This document shows, piece after piece, positions 7,844 to 15,960 of a DNA stretch of 34,006 nt. Every line of letters begins with the position of its first letter. Position 1 is the first letter of the stretch. Source of the DNA: DATLZB01 sp035574175 (GTDB taxonomy: Bacteria; Pseudomonadota; Alphaproteobacteria; Rhizobiales; Hyphomicrobiaceae); assembly GCA_035574175.1 (NCBI GenBank), contig DATLZB010000103.1:1-34006 (forward strand), given 5' to 3'. Made by a program: the position numbers and the translations under genes. Under the pieces are notes generated by a model that saw only the letters and a program-made list of their open reading frames with translations, was not told the DNA's origin and ran no database searches.

Positions 7844-8971
7844 TCAGGGGTCGGCGAGCAGGGATTTGTAGAGCCCCACCGTCTGCCGGCCGATATCGCC
7901 GGATGAAAACTTGGCCACTGTCAGGGCACGCGCCGCAGCTCCCATGCGGCGGCGCAGGTCGGCATCGGCCGCCAGCCTGGCGATGGCCTCCGCCAGGGGC
8001 TCGGGCTGATCGACCGGAACGAGCAGCCCGGTTTCGCCGTGGCGCACCACTTCGCGGCAGCCGGGCGCGTCGCTCGCGATCAGGGGCCGCGCCGTGGCGG
8101 CGGCCTCGAGCAGGCTCTTTGGCAAACCCTCCCGTCGCGAAGGAAGCACCGCAATATGACTGGATGCCCACACGCTCTTGATGTCCCGCACGTACCCGAG
8201 CCACGCAACGCCCGGCGTTTGCGCCCAGGCCTCGAGCTCGTCCAGCGGAATGGAGGTCGGGTTCTCGGGATCGGGAACCCCCGCCAGCACGAGCTCGATC
8301 GGCATGTGCCTTTCTCTCAAGCGTCGATGCGCCTCGATCAACGTCCGCACCCCCTTGTCTTCGAGCATGCGGCCCACGAAAGCGATGCGGATGGGTGGGG
8401 GAGGTTCGGGCAGCGGCTGCAGCACGTCCGTGTCCACGCCCGACCCGGGAATGAGCACGATGCCATCGGGGCGCACGCCGGCGGCGAGCATCGCCGCCCT
8501 GTCGTCTGGGTTCTGGACGAGGACGCATGTTCGCTTGCGGTTGAAGAGCAGCGCGAAGGAGAGCTTCAGTACCGCGCGCAACGCGCTGCCCGCCGGCGAG
8601 CGCCGCAGGAACGCCGATCCCAGCCCCGTGACACTGTTGACGACGCGCACGCCTGGCAACCCGAGGCAGGCCAGCGATCCGATCACCGCCGGCTTCAGGG
8701 CGACGTTGTGGACAATAACCGGGCGGATGCGATTGAGCGTGCTGCGGACCTCCGCCACCGCTGCCGCGCCTGCCAGCGGCGACATGCTGCGTCTCCGCCA
8801 GGAGAGAGCGTGCGGAACGAAGCCCTCGCGCACGATGTCGGAGGCGCCGTCGGTGAGCCGCGCCAGCACATGCACCTCGAAACCGACATCGCGCGCCGCG
8901 CGCGCCATGGGCAGGCGATGTTGAGTGAAGTACCAGTCCTCCGTGACGACGTACGCGATCCTGGATGCCAT
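7844..8971 (-). CDS. Glycosyltransferase family 4 (GT-B fold)
   Basis: The enzyme probably transfers a sugar from a nucleotide donor to a surface-polysaccharide or lipid-linked acceptor at the cytoplasmic face. About 375 residues. The N-terminal half has an H-R-L-P-M-A acceptor-side motif and an R-P-V-I-V-H-N segment. The C-terminal GT4 domain has F-V-G-R-M-L-E-D-K-G and the retaining E-x7-E signature in R-E-G-L-P-K-S-L-L-E-A-A, followed by G-E-T-G-L-L-V. The frame is open to 9022, but the ATG at 8971 places the first beta strand (A-Y-V-V-T) at the N-terminus as usual. It is divergent from asnB. Such pairs often sit in exopolysaccharide loci, but no other polysaccharide gene is present here. 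Donor and acceptor are unknown. Confidence 0.88.
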   Translation of the reverse strand: MASRIAYVVTEDWYFTQHRLPMARAARDVGFEVHVLARLTDGASDIVREGFVPHALSWRRRSMSPLAGAAAVAEVRSTLNRIRPVIVHNVALKPAVIGSLACLGLPGVRVVNSVTGLGSAFLRRSPAGSALRAVLKLSFALLFNRKRTCVLVQNPDDRAAMLAAGVRPDGIVLIPGSGVDTDVLQPLPEPPPPIRIAFVGRMLEDKGVRTLIEAHRRLRERHMPIELVLAGVPDPENPTSIPLDELEAWAQTPGVAWLGYVRDIKSVWASSHIAVLPSRREGLPKSLLEAAATARPLIASDAPGCREVVRHGETGLLVPVDQPEPLAEAIARLAADADLRRRMGAAARALTVAKFSSGDIGRQTVGLYKSLLADP

Positions 8972-9086
8972 CGCGGGACATTTCCGGTAGATGTGGACGG
9001 CGCAACCGGGGCGGACATGCACACACCAGTTTGCTTCGGCGCGTCAAGGACCAAACTGCGGCGTGAGCTAGAGCCCCACCTCGGCA

Positions 9087-11033
9087 ATGTGCGGACTGGC
9101 CGGATTCCTTCATCTCGCGAACCGGGACGGGGAGGAAGCTTTGCTCGCTGCGGCAAGGCGCATGGCCGGCACGCTCCGCCATCGGGGGCCCGACCGGGAG
9201 GGCGCCTGGGCCGATGCATCGGCGGGCATAGCGCTCGGTTTCAGGCGACTGTCGATCCTCGATCTCAGTCCGGCCGGAGACCAGCCGATGATCTCGAACT
9301 CGGGCAGATACGTCCTCTGCTTCAACGGCGAGATCTATAACGTGCAGGACCTACGCCGGAAGCTTGCGCCGCACGCCATCGCATTCCGCGGCCACTCCGA
9401 CACCGAGGTCCTGCTCGAGGCCATCGACGCATGGGGCCTCGAGGTTGCCTTGACCGAGGCTGTCGGCATGTTTGCCATGGCCCTTTGGAATCGTGAGGCG
9501 CGCGAGCTGTGGCTGGCGCGCGATCGGCTGGGCAAGAAGCCGCTTTACTGGTCGCAGCAAGGTCCGCTTCTGTTGTTCGGCTCGGAGCTGCGCGCATTGC
9601 GGGCACACGCCGCCTTTGCAGCCGAGGTCGATCGCGATGCGCTGGTCGGCTTCATCCGGCGCGGCTATTTCCACCATCCGAGCACCGTCTACCGCGGCGT
9701 GCAGCAACTGCCGCCTGGCGGCCTGCTGAGAATTGGCGGCAACGGCCAGGTCGCCGTGCAGACCTACTGGACGCTTCGCGAGGTTTGCCGCAGCGCGGCC
9801 GCCCATCCTTTCAAGGGATCGCTCGCGGAGGCCGTGGACGGCCTGGAGGCGCTCCTTAAGGAAGCGGTCGGCCAGCGCATGCTCGCCGATGTGCCGGTCG
9901 GCGCACTGCTGTCGGGCGGCTACGATTCCTCCACCGTCGTTGCGTTGATGCAGGCGCAGTCGAACCGTGCCGTGCGCACCTTCTCGATCGGCTTTCGCGA
10001 GTCCGATTACGATGAGGCCGGCCATGCCGCCGCCGTGGCGCGCCGCCTCGGCACGGAGCATACAGAGCTCGTCCTGACGCCAAAGGACGCCCTGGCGGTA
10101 GTGCCCAGGCTGCCTGAAATCTATGACGAGCCCTTTGCCGACAGTTCTGCGATACCAACCTATCTCGTCTGCCAGCTCGCCCGTACCCAGGTCATCGTTG
10201 CGCTCTCCGGCGATGGGGGCGACGAGGTCTTCGCCGGCTACAATCGTTATGCGCAGGGCGAGCGCGTTCGCCGGCGGATCGCGGCGCTGCCGCTGGGCGT
10301 GCGGCGCGCTCTGGCCGCAGGAATGCGCAGCACGCCCCCTGGCACGTGGGAGCATCTTGCGCAGGTCTTGCCCGAGAGCGCTCGGCCGCGCCAGATCGGC
10401 GACAAGATCCACAAGCTCGCCGACGTCATCGCCGCCAACGACGAGGCGGCCTATCTGAGGCTCACAAGTCAATGGCCGGACCCTGAGGATGTCGTGATCG
10501 GCGGGCGCGAGTTGAGTTTCCTCGAAGCCGACCAGGAACTGAAGCGGCTGTTGCCGCAGCGGGTTGAGCGCATGCAGTACCTGGACACGGTGAGCTACCT
10601 GCCGGGAGACATCCTTACCAAGGTGGACCGCGCGAGCATGGCGGTGTCCCTCGAGGCCCGCTCCCCCCTGCTCGACCACCGCGTGGTCGCCTTCGCCTGG
10701 TCGCTGCCGCACGAGTACAAGATCAGCCGAGGGCGCAGCAAATGGGTCATGCGCCAAGTGCTCTACCGTCATGTACCGCCCGCGCTCGTCGATCGCGCCA
10801 AGTCGGGCTTCGCCGTGCCGATCGGCGACTGGCTGCGCGGCCCTCTCAAGGACTGGGCCGAGGACCTCCTCGACGCTCGGCGCCTCAAGGCCGCCGGTAT
10901 CCTCAATCCCGACCCCATTCGCCGCCGATGGCAGGAGCATTTGCAGGGGCGGCGCAACTGGGAGCACGCGCTCTGGAGCGTGCTGATGTTCGAGGCATGG
11001 CGGCGCCTTCACGCGGTGGGGCCCAGCCACTGA
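9087..11033 (+). CDS. asnB: Glutamine-hydrolysing asparagine synthase
   Basis: The enzyme makes asparagine, or amidates a related carboxylate, from aspartate, glutamine and ATP. The 648 residues begin M-C-G, with Cys2 as glutaminase nucleophile after Met removal. The class II glutamine amidotransferase domain covers about 2-215 (R-H-R-G-P-D, F-N-G-E-I-Y-N, G-H-S-D-T-E-V). The synthetase domain follows, with the pyrophosphate loop L-S-G-G-Y-D-S-S near 273-280, L-S-G-D-G-G-D-E-V-F-A-G-Y and K-V-D-R-A-S-M near residue 512. Homologues with this length also occur in polysaccharide loci, where the acceptor is a sugar acid. The divergent glycosyltransferase leaves that possible. The start is fixed by Cys2. 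Confidence 0.93.
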   Translation: MCGLAGFLHLANRDGEEALLAAARRMAGTLRHRGPDREGAWADASAGIALGFRRLSILDLSPAGDQPMISNSGRYVLCFNGEIYNVQDLRRKLAPHAIAFRGHSDTEVLLEAIDAWGLEVALTEAVGMFAMALWNREARELWLARDRLGKKPLYWSQQGPLLLFGSELRALRAHAAFAAEVDRDALVGFIRRGYFHHPSTVYRGVQQLPPGGLLRIGGNGQVAVQTYWTLREVCRSAAAHPFKGSLAEAVDGLEALLKEAVGQRMLADVPVGALLSGGYDSSTVVALMQAQSNRAVRTFSIGFRESDYDEAGHAAAVARRLGTEHTELVLTPKDALAVVPRLPEIYDEPFADSSAIPTYLVCQLARTQVIVALSGDGGDEVFAGYNRYAQGERVRRRIAALPLGVRRALAAGMRSTPPGTWEHLAQVLPESARPRQIGDKIHKLADVIAANDEAAYLRLTSQWPDPEDVVIGGRELSFLEADQELKRLLPQRVERMQYLDTVSYLPGDILTKVDRASMAVSLEARSPLLDHRVVAFAWSLPHEYKISRGRSKWVMRQVLYRHVPPALVDRAKSGFAVPIGDWLRGPLKDWAEDLLDARRLKAAGILNPDPIRRRWQEHLQGRRNWEHALWSVLMFEAWRRLHAVGPSH

Positions 11034-11064
11034 CCGCCAAGTGCCTGCGAAGACTGCCGTTTCG

Positions 11065-11083
11065 GGTTCGGCGTTGACGAACC
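11065..11083 (+). terminator. Possible stem-loop after asnB
   Basis: GGTTCG and CGAACC form a perfect 6-bp stem around a 7-base loop, 31 nt after the asnB stop. No T-run follows, so it is at best a weak terminator or an mRNA-stabilising hairpin. Confidence 0.3.
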
Positions 11084-11170
11084 GCCTTCGCATTGCCCAA
11101 GCGCCCGCTGGTTTCGCCGCTGCCGGGCACTGATATACTGCACGACAGACGTCACCGCGGGAGCTGTAAG

Positions 11171-11365
11171 ATGGAGAACGACAAGTTCAACATGTCGATG
11201 CGCAAGTTCCTGAAGCAGGTCGGTGTGACCTCCCAACAGGAGATCGAGCGCGTGGTGCGGGAGAAGGGGCTGCACGGCAAGGGCAAGCTCAAGGTCAAGA
11301 TGGTGCTGACCGCGGAGGGCACGCCTTTGAACCACGTGGTCGAAGGCAAGATCGACCTCGGATGA
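11171..11365 (+). CDS. DUF6494 family small protein
   Basis: A 64-residue charged protein with the pattern N-M-S-M-R-K-F-L-K-Q-V-G-V-T-S-Q-Q-E-I-E then K-L-K-V-K-M-V-L-T, which I recognise as DUF6494, a family of unknown function. The ATG at 11171 has GGGAG about 8 nt upstream. The frame extends upstream, but the added residues look noncoding. It lies 10 nt before a YeeE/YedE gene, whose ribosome binding site starts just after this stop, so it is very likely co-transcribed with the sulfur genes. The predicted fold is a helix followed by a short beta hairpin. No catalytic residues are apparent. Confidence 0.8.
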   Translation: MENDKFNMSMRKFLKQVGVTSQQEIERVVREKGLHGKGKLKVKMVLTAEGTPLNHVVEGKIDLG

Positions 11366-11375
11366 GGACGCTCCC

Positions 11376-11810
11376 GTGACGGCCACGGAATTCACGCCCT
11401 TAGCCTCGTTGGTGGGCGGCGCCTTGATCGGTCTTGCCGCCGTCCTCCTCATGCTGCTCCACGGCCGGATCGCCGGCATCAGCGGCATTTTGGGACGCCT
11501 GCTCCCGCCCTACGCCGGCCGCTCGGTGGGTGAGGATCTCGCGCTGATCGCCGGCCTCATTCTGGCACCCGTCGTCTATCAGGCTGCCAGCGCTGGGGTC
11601 GTGACGCAGACCGTGTCGCGGAACTGGCTGTTGATGCTCGCCGCTGGCCTTTTGGTGGGCTTTGGTACGGCGCTATCGCGCGGCTGCACCAGTGGACACG
11701 GCGTGTGCGGCCTGGCGCGGCTCTCCACCCGCTCGCTGGTGGCAACGGCCGTGTTCATGGCGACGGCCTTCGCCACCGTTTATGCCGTCCGGCACCTTCT
11801 TGGAGGCTGA
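11376..11810 (+). CDS. YeeE/YedE family sulfur-compound transporter half
   Basis: A 144-residue inner-membrane protein with about four hydrophobic segments and the sulfur-transport signature G-F-G-T-A-L-S-R-G-C-T-S-G-H-G-V-C-G near 96-113, which holds two conserved cysteines. Related TsuA/YeeE proteins import thiosulfate, and the short two-gene version (this half plus a DUF6691 half) is thought to form one channel. It starts at GTG with GAGGA 8 nt before. The next frame begins 3 nt after its stop, so the two halves are tightly coupled. The substrate is inferred to be thiosulfate or another reduced sulfur species, from the family and the persulfide dioxygenase next door. Confidence 0.88.
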   Translation: MTATEFTPLASLVGGALIGLAAVLLMLLHGRIAGISGILGRLLPPYAGRSVGEDLALIAGLILAPVVYQAASAGVVTQTVSRNWLLMLAAGLLVGFGTALSRGCTSGHGVCGLARLSTRSLVATAVFMATAFATVYAVRHLLGG

Positions 11811-11813
11811 AGC

Positions 11814-13322
11814 GTGGGCGTCGCGCTGAACGTACTGGTCGGGTTGGTCTTCGGCCTCGGGCTCGTAATCTCCGGCATGGTGAACCCGGCCAAGATCCTC
11901 AACTTTCTCGACGTGTTCGGAACTTGGGACCCGAGCCTTGCGTTCGTGATGCTCGGCGCGGTGACCGTCACCTTCCTGGGTTACCGGCTGGTATGGCGCC
12001 GGCGCCAACCCCTTCTGGGGGAAAGTTTCGCTCTGCCCCAGCCGGGCACAGTCGACCGGCAGCTAATGTTCGGCGCCGCATTGTTCGGCGTCGGCTGGGG
12101 GCTGTCCGGTTTCTGCCCCGGACCGGCAGTGGCCTCGCTCTCGCTGCTCGCGCCGGGAACGCTGGTTTTCGTGCCGGCGATGCTGGCCGGCATGGCTCTC
12201 GCCCGCATTCTGACGCGACGGGCCCCGGCTGGCGAGAGCGCATCGATCCCGATGCTCGCCGTTCACACCAAGCGCCCGCAGGAGGACACCATGATCTTCC
12301 GCCAGCTGTTCGATTCGACGTCTTCGACCTACAGCTACTTGATCGCCAGCCGCCCCGGCGCCGAGGCCCTCATTATCGACCCCGTGCTGGAGAAGGTCGA
12401 CCGCTACGTCCAGCTCCTGAACGAGCTCGACCTGCGCCTTGTCAAGGCCGTGGACACCCACCTGCATGCCGACCACATCACGGGGCTCGGCGCCCTGCGC
12501 GACCGCACCCGGTGCATCACGGTGATGGGCGAGCAGACCAAGGCCGACATTGTCTCGATGCGGATCCGGGACGGGGAGCGGCTTGAGATCGAAGGCATCG
12601 GCCTCGATGCCATTTACACCCCGGGGCACACGGACGACTCTTATTCCTACGTCATGGCCGACCGCGTTTTCACCGGCGATACCCTGCTGATCCGTGGCAC
12701 AGGCCGCACCGATTTCCAGAACGGCGACCCCCGTCAGCAGTACGAATCGATCTTCGGTCGCCTGCTGCGCCTGCCGGACAGCACGCTGGTCTACCCTGCG
12801 CACGACTACAAGGGCGACACGGTGAGCACCATAGGCGAGGAACGGAAGTTCAACCCGAGGCTACAGGTGAAGTCGGTCGATGAGTACGTCGCCCTGATGA
12901 ACAACCTGAAGCTGCCGAATCCCAAGATGATGGACGTCGCCATCCCCGCCAACATGAAGGTGGGCTTGGCCCAGGACGAGATCGCCCGCCGCGGCTGGGC
13001 GGTTATGCCCGAACAGGCTGTCGAGTTGATCGGCCGGAGCGATGTGGCGCTGATCGATTTGCGTGAAAAGCGCGAGCGCGAGCGCAATGGCGAGATCGAA
13101 GGCTCGATCCACGCCCCATACCCTGCCCTTCAGGAGAACCTGGGCCCCGGCGGCCTCCTGCGCCGCCTCGCCGCCAAGCAGCGGTTGGTGTTCTACTGCG
13201 CCTTCGGCGAGCGCTCCGCCATGGCTGTTCAGGCTGCCCAGGATGCCGGCATCAGCTCGGCCTGCCACATCCATGGCGGGCTCGATGCCTGGCGCAAGGC
13301 AGGAGGGCCCGTCGTGCCCTGA
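11814..13322 (+). CDS. DUF6691 membrane half fused to persulfide dioxygenase and rhodanese
   Basis: A single 502-codon frame. Residues 1-136 are a DUF6691/YedE second half with G-L-V-I-S-G-M-V-N-P-A-K and G-L-S-G-F-C-P-G-P-A, the partner of the preceding gene. A 23-residue polar linker follows. Residues 160-~400 are an ETHE1-like metallo-beta-lactamase persulfide dioxygenase with T-H-L-H-A-D-H (His216, His218, Asp220, His221), His272, Asp289 and His330. About 405-502 is a rhodanese with the active-site loop C-A-F-G-E-R-S (Cys462). The enzyme part would oxidise glutathione persulfide to sulfite, with the rhodanese moving the sulfane sulfur. An ATG at 12291 (codon 160) has AGGAGG 5 nt before it, so a soluble 343-residue enzyme may also be made alone. 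Membrane topology would have to leave the enzyme in the cytosol. Confidence 0.85.
   Translation: MGVALNVLVGLVFGLGLVISGMVNPAKILNFLDVFGTWDPSLAFVMLGAVTVTFLGYRLVWRRRQPLLGESFALPQPGTVDRQLMFGAALFGVGWGLSGFCPGPAVASLSLLAPGTLVFVPAMLAGMALARILTRRAPAGESASIPMLAVHTKRPQEDTMIFRQLFDSTSSTYSYLIASRPGAEALIIDPVLEKVDRYVQLLNELDLRLVKAVDTHLHADHITGLGALRDRTRCITVMGEQTKADIVSMRIRDGERLEIEGIGLDAIYTPGHTDDSYSYVMADRVFTGDTLLIRGTGRTDFQNGDPRQQYESIFGRLLRLPDSTLVYPAHDYKGDTVSTIGEERKFNPRLQVKSVDEYVALMNNLKLPNPKMMDVAIPANMKVGLAQDEIARRGWAVMPEQAVELIGRSDVALIDLREKRERERNGEIEGSIHAPYPALQENLGPGGLLRRLAAKQRLVFYCAFGERSAMAVQAAQDAGISSACHIHGGLDAWRKAGGPVVP
12280..12293 (+). promoter_or_regulatory. Internal ribosome binding site and ATG at the fusion junction
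   Basis: AGGAGG at 12280-12285 and a 5-nt spacer precede an in-frame ATG at codon 160, exactly where stand-alone persulfide dioxygenases begin. The match to the anti-Shine-Dalgarno is among the best in the window. It probably survives from a separate gene and may still start a soluble enzyme. Confidence 0.65.
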
Positions 13323-13359
13323 ACGCGGCGTCCACGCAATGCAAATCTGCGAATAAGGG

Positions 13360-13383
13360 GCCGTGCGCCGACGGCGCTCCGGC
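13360..13383. terminator. Possible bidirectional terminator hairpin
   Basis: GCCG-t-GCGC, loop CGACG, GCGC-tc-CGGC forms a two-part GC-rich stem between the convergent sulfur operon and rpsA. There is no T-run on either strand. It is the only strong hairpin in the 99-base gap. Confidence 0.35.
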
Positions 13384-13421
13384 TTGGGTCTGCTCTCAAT
13401 CGAAAGAGGCGCCGCCCGGCC

Positions 13422-15146
13422 TCAGCCGTCCTTGGTCTCGACTTCCTCGCGCTTCTTGATCGCTGCCTTGAAGATGTCGCCGAGCGAGGCGCCGCTGTCG
13501 GAGGAGCCGTACTGGGCGACCGCCTGCTTCTCCTCGGCGATTTCGAGCGCCTTGACCGAGACCGAGACGCGGCGGCTCGCCTTGTCGATATTGACGACGG
13601 CAGCGTCGACTCTGTCGCCGACGTTGAAACGCTCGGGCCGCTGCTCGGAGCGGTCACGCGACAAGTCCGAACGCTTGATGAAGGTGATGAGGTCGGTGCC
13701 GACGATCTTCACCTCGATGCCGTTGTCCTGCACGGCTACGACCTCGCAGGTGACCGCATCGCCCTTCTTGAACTTGGCGAGCGTGTCGAGCGGATCGCCC
13801 GAAACCTGCTTGATGCCGAGTGAGATCCGCTCCTTCTGGCTGTCGACATCGAGCACCACCGCTCTGACGACATCTCCCTTCTTGTAGTCCTTGATCGCCT
13901 CGTCGCCGGGCCGGTTCCAGTCGAGGTCCGACAGATGCACCATGCCGTCCACTCCGCCGGGCAGTCCGATGAACAAGCCGAATTCGGTGATGTTGCGGAC
14001 CGGCCCCTCGACGATCGAGCCCTTCGGATGCTGGGCAAGAAAGGATTCCCAGGGATTGTCCTGCGTCTGCTTGAGACCCAGGCTGATGCGCCGCTTGTTG
14101 GGATCGACCTCTAGGATCTGCACTTCCACCTGCTGACTGGTGGACACGATCTTGCCCGGGTGAATGTTCTTCTTGGTCCAGCTCATCTCGGAGACGTGGA
14201 TCAGGCCCTCCACGCCCGGCTCAAGTTCGACGAAAGCGCCGTAGTCGGCGATATTGGTCACCGTCCCGGTGAAACGGGCGCCGACGGGGTACTTCGTTTC
14301 GATCGACTGCCAGGGGTCGGACTGCAGCTGCTTCATACCGAGGCTGATGCGCTGCGTCTCCGGATTGATGCGAATGATCTGGACTTTGACAGTGTCGCCG
14401 ACGTTGACGATCTCGCTCGGATGGCTGACCCGTCGCCAAGCCATGTCGGTGACGTGCAGCAGGCCATCGATGCCGCCGAGATCGATGAACGCCCCGTAAT
14501 CGGTGATGTTCTTGACGACGCCTTCGATGACCTGGCCTTCCTCGAGCCGCGCCACAATGTCGGCACGCTGCTCGGCCCTCGTCTCCTCGAGCACGGAGCG
14601 GCGCGAGACGACGATGTTGCCGCGACGACGATCCATCTTGAGGATCTGGAACAATTGCGGCTGATGCATCAGCGGGCCGACATCCCGCACCGGGCGGATA
14701 TCCACTTGCGAACCGGGCAAGAATGCCACGGCCCCGTCAAGATCGACCGTGAAGCCTCCCTTGACCTTGTTGAAGATGACGCCCTGGACCTTCTCGCCAG
14801 CCTCGAACTGCTTTTCGAGCCGGTTCCAGCTTTCCTCGCGCCGCGCCTTGTCGCGCGAGAGCACTGCTTCGCCGAGCGCGTTCTCGATCCGCTCCAGATA
14901 GACCTCGACCTCGTCTCCGACCTTGATATCGGCCGGCTTGCCGGCCGTTGCGAATTCCTTGAGCGGCACGCGGCCTTCCATCTTGAGGCCGACATCGATG
15001 ACCGCCAAATCCTTCTCTATGGCCACCACCTTGCCTTTGACGACGTTACCCTCGTAGGCGACGCCGTCACCAAGCGTCTCATCCAGCATGGCCGCGAACT
15101 CATCGCGGCTCGGCGTCATCTCTTTGGCAAGGTCTGGCGTACTCAT
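13422..15146 (-). CDS. rpsA: 30S ribosomal protein S1
   Basis: S1 binds mRNA on the 30S subunit and helps initiate translation. The 574 residues carry six S1/OB repeats. The middle repeats are the clearest, with I-T-D-Y-G-A-F-I-D-L-G-G-I-D-G-L-L-H and I-A-D-Y-G-A-F-V-E-L-E-P-G-V-E-G-L-I-H, and W-T-K-K-N-I-H-P-G-K. The length is usual for alphaproteobacteria. The ATG at 15146 has AGGAG about 5 nt upstream. It follows cmk by 184 nt, a larger gap than within aroA-cmk, so rpsA may also have its own promoter and leader. Confidence 0.97.
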   Translation of the reverse strand: MSTPDLAKEMTPSRDEFAAMLDETLGDGVAYEGNVVKGKVVAIEKDLAVIDVGLKMEGRVPLKEFATAGKPADIKVGDEVEVYLERIENALGEAVLSRDKARREESWNRLEKQFEAGEKVQGVIFNKVKGGFTVDLDGAVAFLPGSQVDIRPVRDVGPLMHQPQLFQILKMDRRRGNIVVSRRSVLEETRAEQRADIVARLEEGQVIEGVVKNITDYGAFIDLGGIDGLLHVTDMAWRRVSHPSEIVNVGDTVKVQIIRINPETQRISLGMKQLQSDPWQSIETKYPVGARFTGTVTNIADYGAFVELEPGVEGLIHVSEMSWTKKNIHPGKIVSTSQQVEVQILEVDPNKRRISLGLKQTQDNPWESFLAQHPKGSIVEGPVRNITEFGLFIGLPGGVDGMVHLSDLDWNRPGDEAIKDYKKGDVVRAVVLDVDSQKERISLGIKQVSGDPLDTLAKFKKGDAVTCEVVAVQDNGIEVKIVGTDLITFIKRSDLSRDRSEQRPERFNVGDRVDAAVVNIDKASRRVSVSVKALEIAEEKQAVAQYGSSDSGASLGDIFKAAIKKREEVETKDG

Positions 15147-15207
15147 CTAAGCTCCTGGTGCGGGGTGGATGCCGGGGCGATCCGTTGCTTTGACTGCGCT
15201 CGGGCCC

Positions 15208-15241
15208 CTGGAACGGCCGCCGCATACGGCCGCTGCTCCAG
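15208..15241 (-). promoter_or_regulatory. Stem-loop in the rpsA leader
   Basis: The arms CTGGA and TCCAG enclose an inner stem GGCCG/CGGCC with a 7-base loop, giving an imperfect hairpin 62-95 nt before the rpsA start codon. In enterobacteria rpsA is autoregulated through leader structure. A similar role here is inference. It could also be a simple processing or termination element. Confidence 0.35.
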
Positions 15242-15308
15242 ACGCCCGACGTCGTTGATCCTGATGCCGAGGCCGCCGCGGAGGGACCGGCCCGCCAACG
15301 CGAATTGA

Positions 15309-15327
15309 GCTCCCCCTTCTTGGGAGC
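15309..15327 (-). terminator. Possible hairpin after cmk
   Basis: GCTCCC and GGGAGC form a perfect 6-bp stem with a 7-base loop, 4 nt past the cmk stop in the direction of transcription. No T-run follows on the minus strand, so complete termination before rpsA is doubtful. It may instead attenuate read-through. Confidence 0.35.
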
Positions 15328-15330
15328 GCC

Positions 15331-15960
15331 CTATTGGCTGATCTTCCTCTTGATCAGTCCGATGGCGACCTCGAATGCCGCCTCTATATCCAAGTTGCTG
15401 GTGTCGAGCAATATCGCATCGGGGGCAGGCATGAGAGGGGAGACGGCGCGCTCCCGGTCGCGGCGGTCGCGGGCGAGGATCTTCTCGAGCACCTGCTCGA
15501 GCGTGGTTTGCTCGCCATTGGCCAGCAGCTCACGGTAGCGACGCTCTGCCCTGACCCGTGCATCGGCGGTAACGAAGATCTTAACCTCCGCCTCCGGGCA
15601 GACCACCGTCCCGATGTCTCTCCCATCCATGACCACGCCCGGCCGACGGCGGGCAAAGGCACGCTGATAATCGAGGACGAGAGCCCGCACCTCCGGCATG
15701 GCGGCCACGATCGAGGCCGCCTCCGCCATGTCCCTGCGGCGCAGCGCGGGATCCTCAAGCGAGCCCGGATCGAGCCTGCCGGCGGCCGCCATGGCTGCAG
15801 CCTTGTCGTCGGCTGACGCGCCGCTTGCGAGGACATCGCGTGCGACTGCCCGATAAAGCAGACCCGTGTCGAGCCACTCGTAACCGAGATGCTCGGCGAT
15901 GCGCTTGGCGAGCGTGCCCTTGCCCGAGGCGGCCGGACCGTCGATAGCGATCACGGTCAC
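15331..15960 (-). CDS. cmk: Cytidylate kinase
   Basis: The enzyme phosphorylates CMP and dCMP with ATP in pyrimidine nucleotide synthesis. The 209 residues begin with the P-loop I-D-G-P-A-A-S-G-K-G-T at 6-16, then W-L-D-T-G-L-L-Y-R-A near 29-38. The CMP-binding M-D-G-R-D-I-G-T-V-V-C-P region follows. The start is GTG and overlaps the aroA stop by 4 nt (GTGA), so translation is coupled to aroA. The aroA-cmk-rpsA order is standard in alphaproteobacteria. Confidence 0.96.
   Translation of the reverse strand: MTVIAIDGPAASGKGTLAKRIAEHLGYEWLDTGLLYRAVARDVLASGASADDKAAAMAAAGRLDPGSLEDPALRRRDMAEAASIVAAMPEVRALVLDYQRAFARRRPGVVMDGRDIGTVVCPEAEVKIFVTADARVRAERRYRELLANGEQTTLEQVLEKILARDRRDRERAVSPLMPAPDAILLDTSNLDIEAAFEVAIGLIKRKISQ

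Noticed and set aside
9351..11093. 580-codon open frame antisense to asnB
   Set aside because: asnB is unambiguous, and long antisense frames are common at this GC content. The translation has no recognisable domain.
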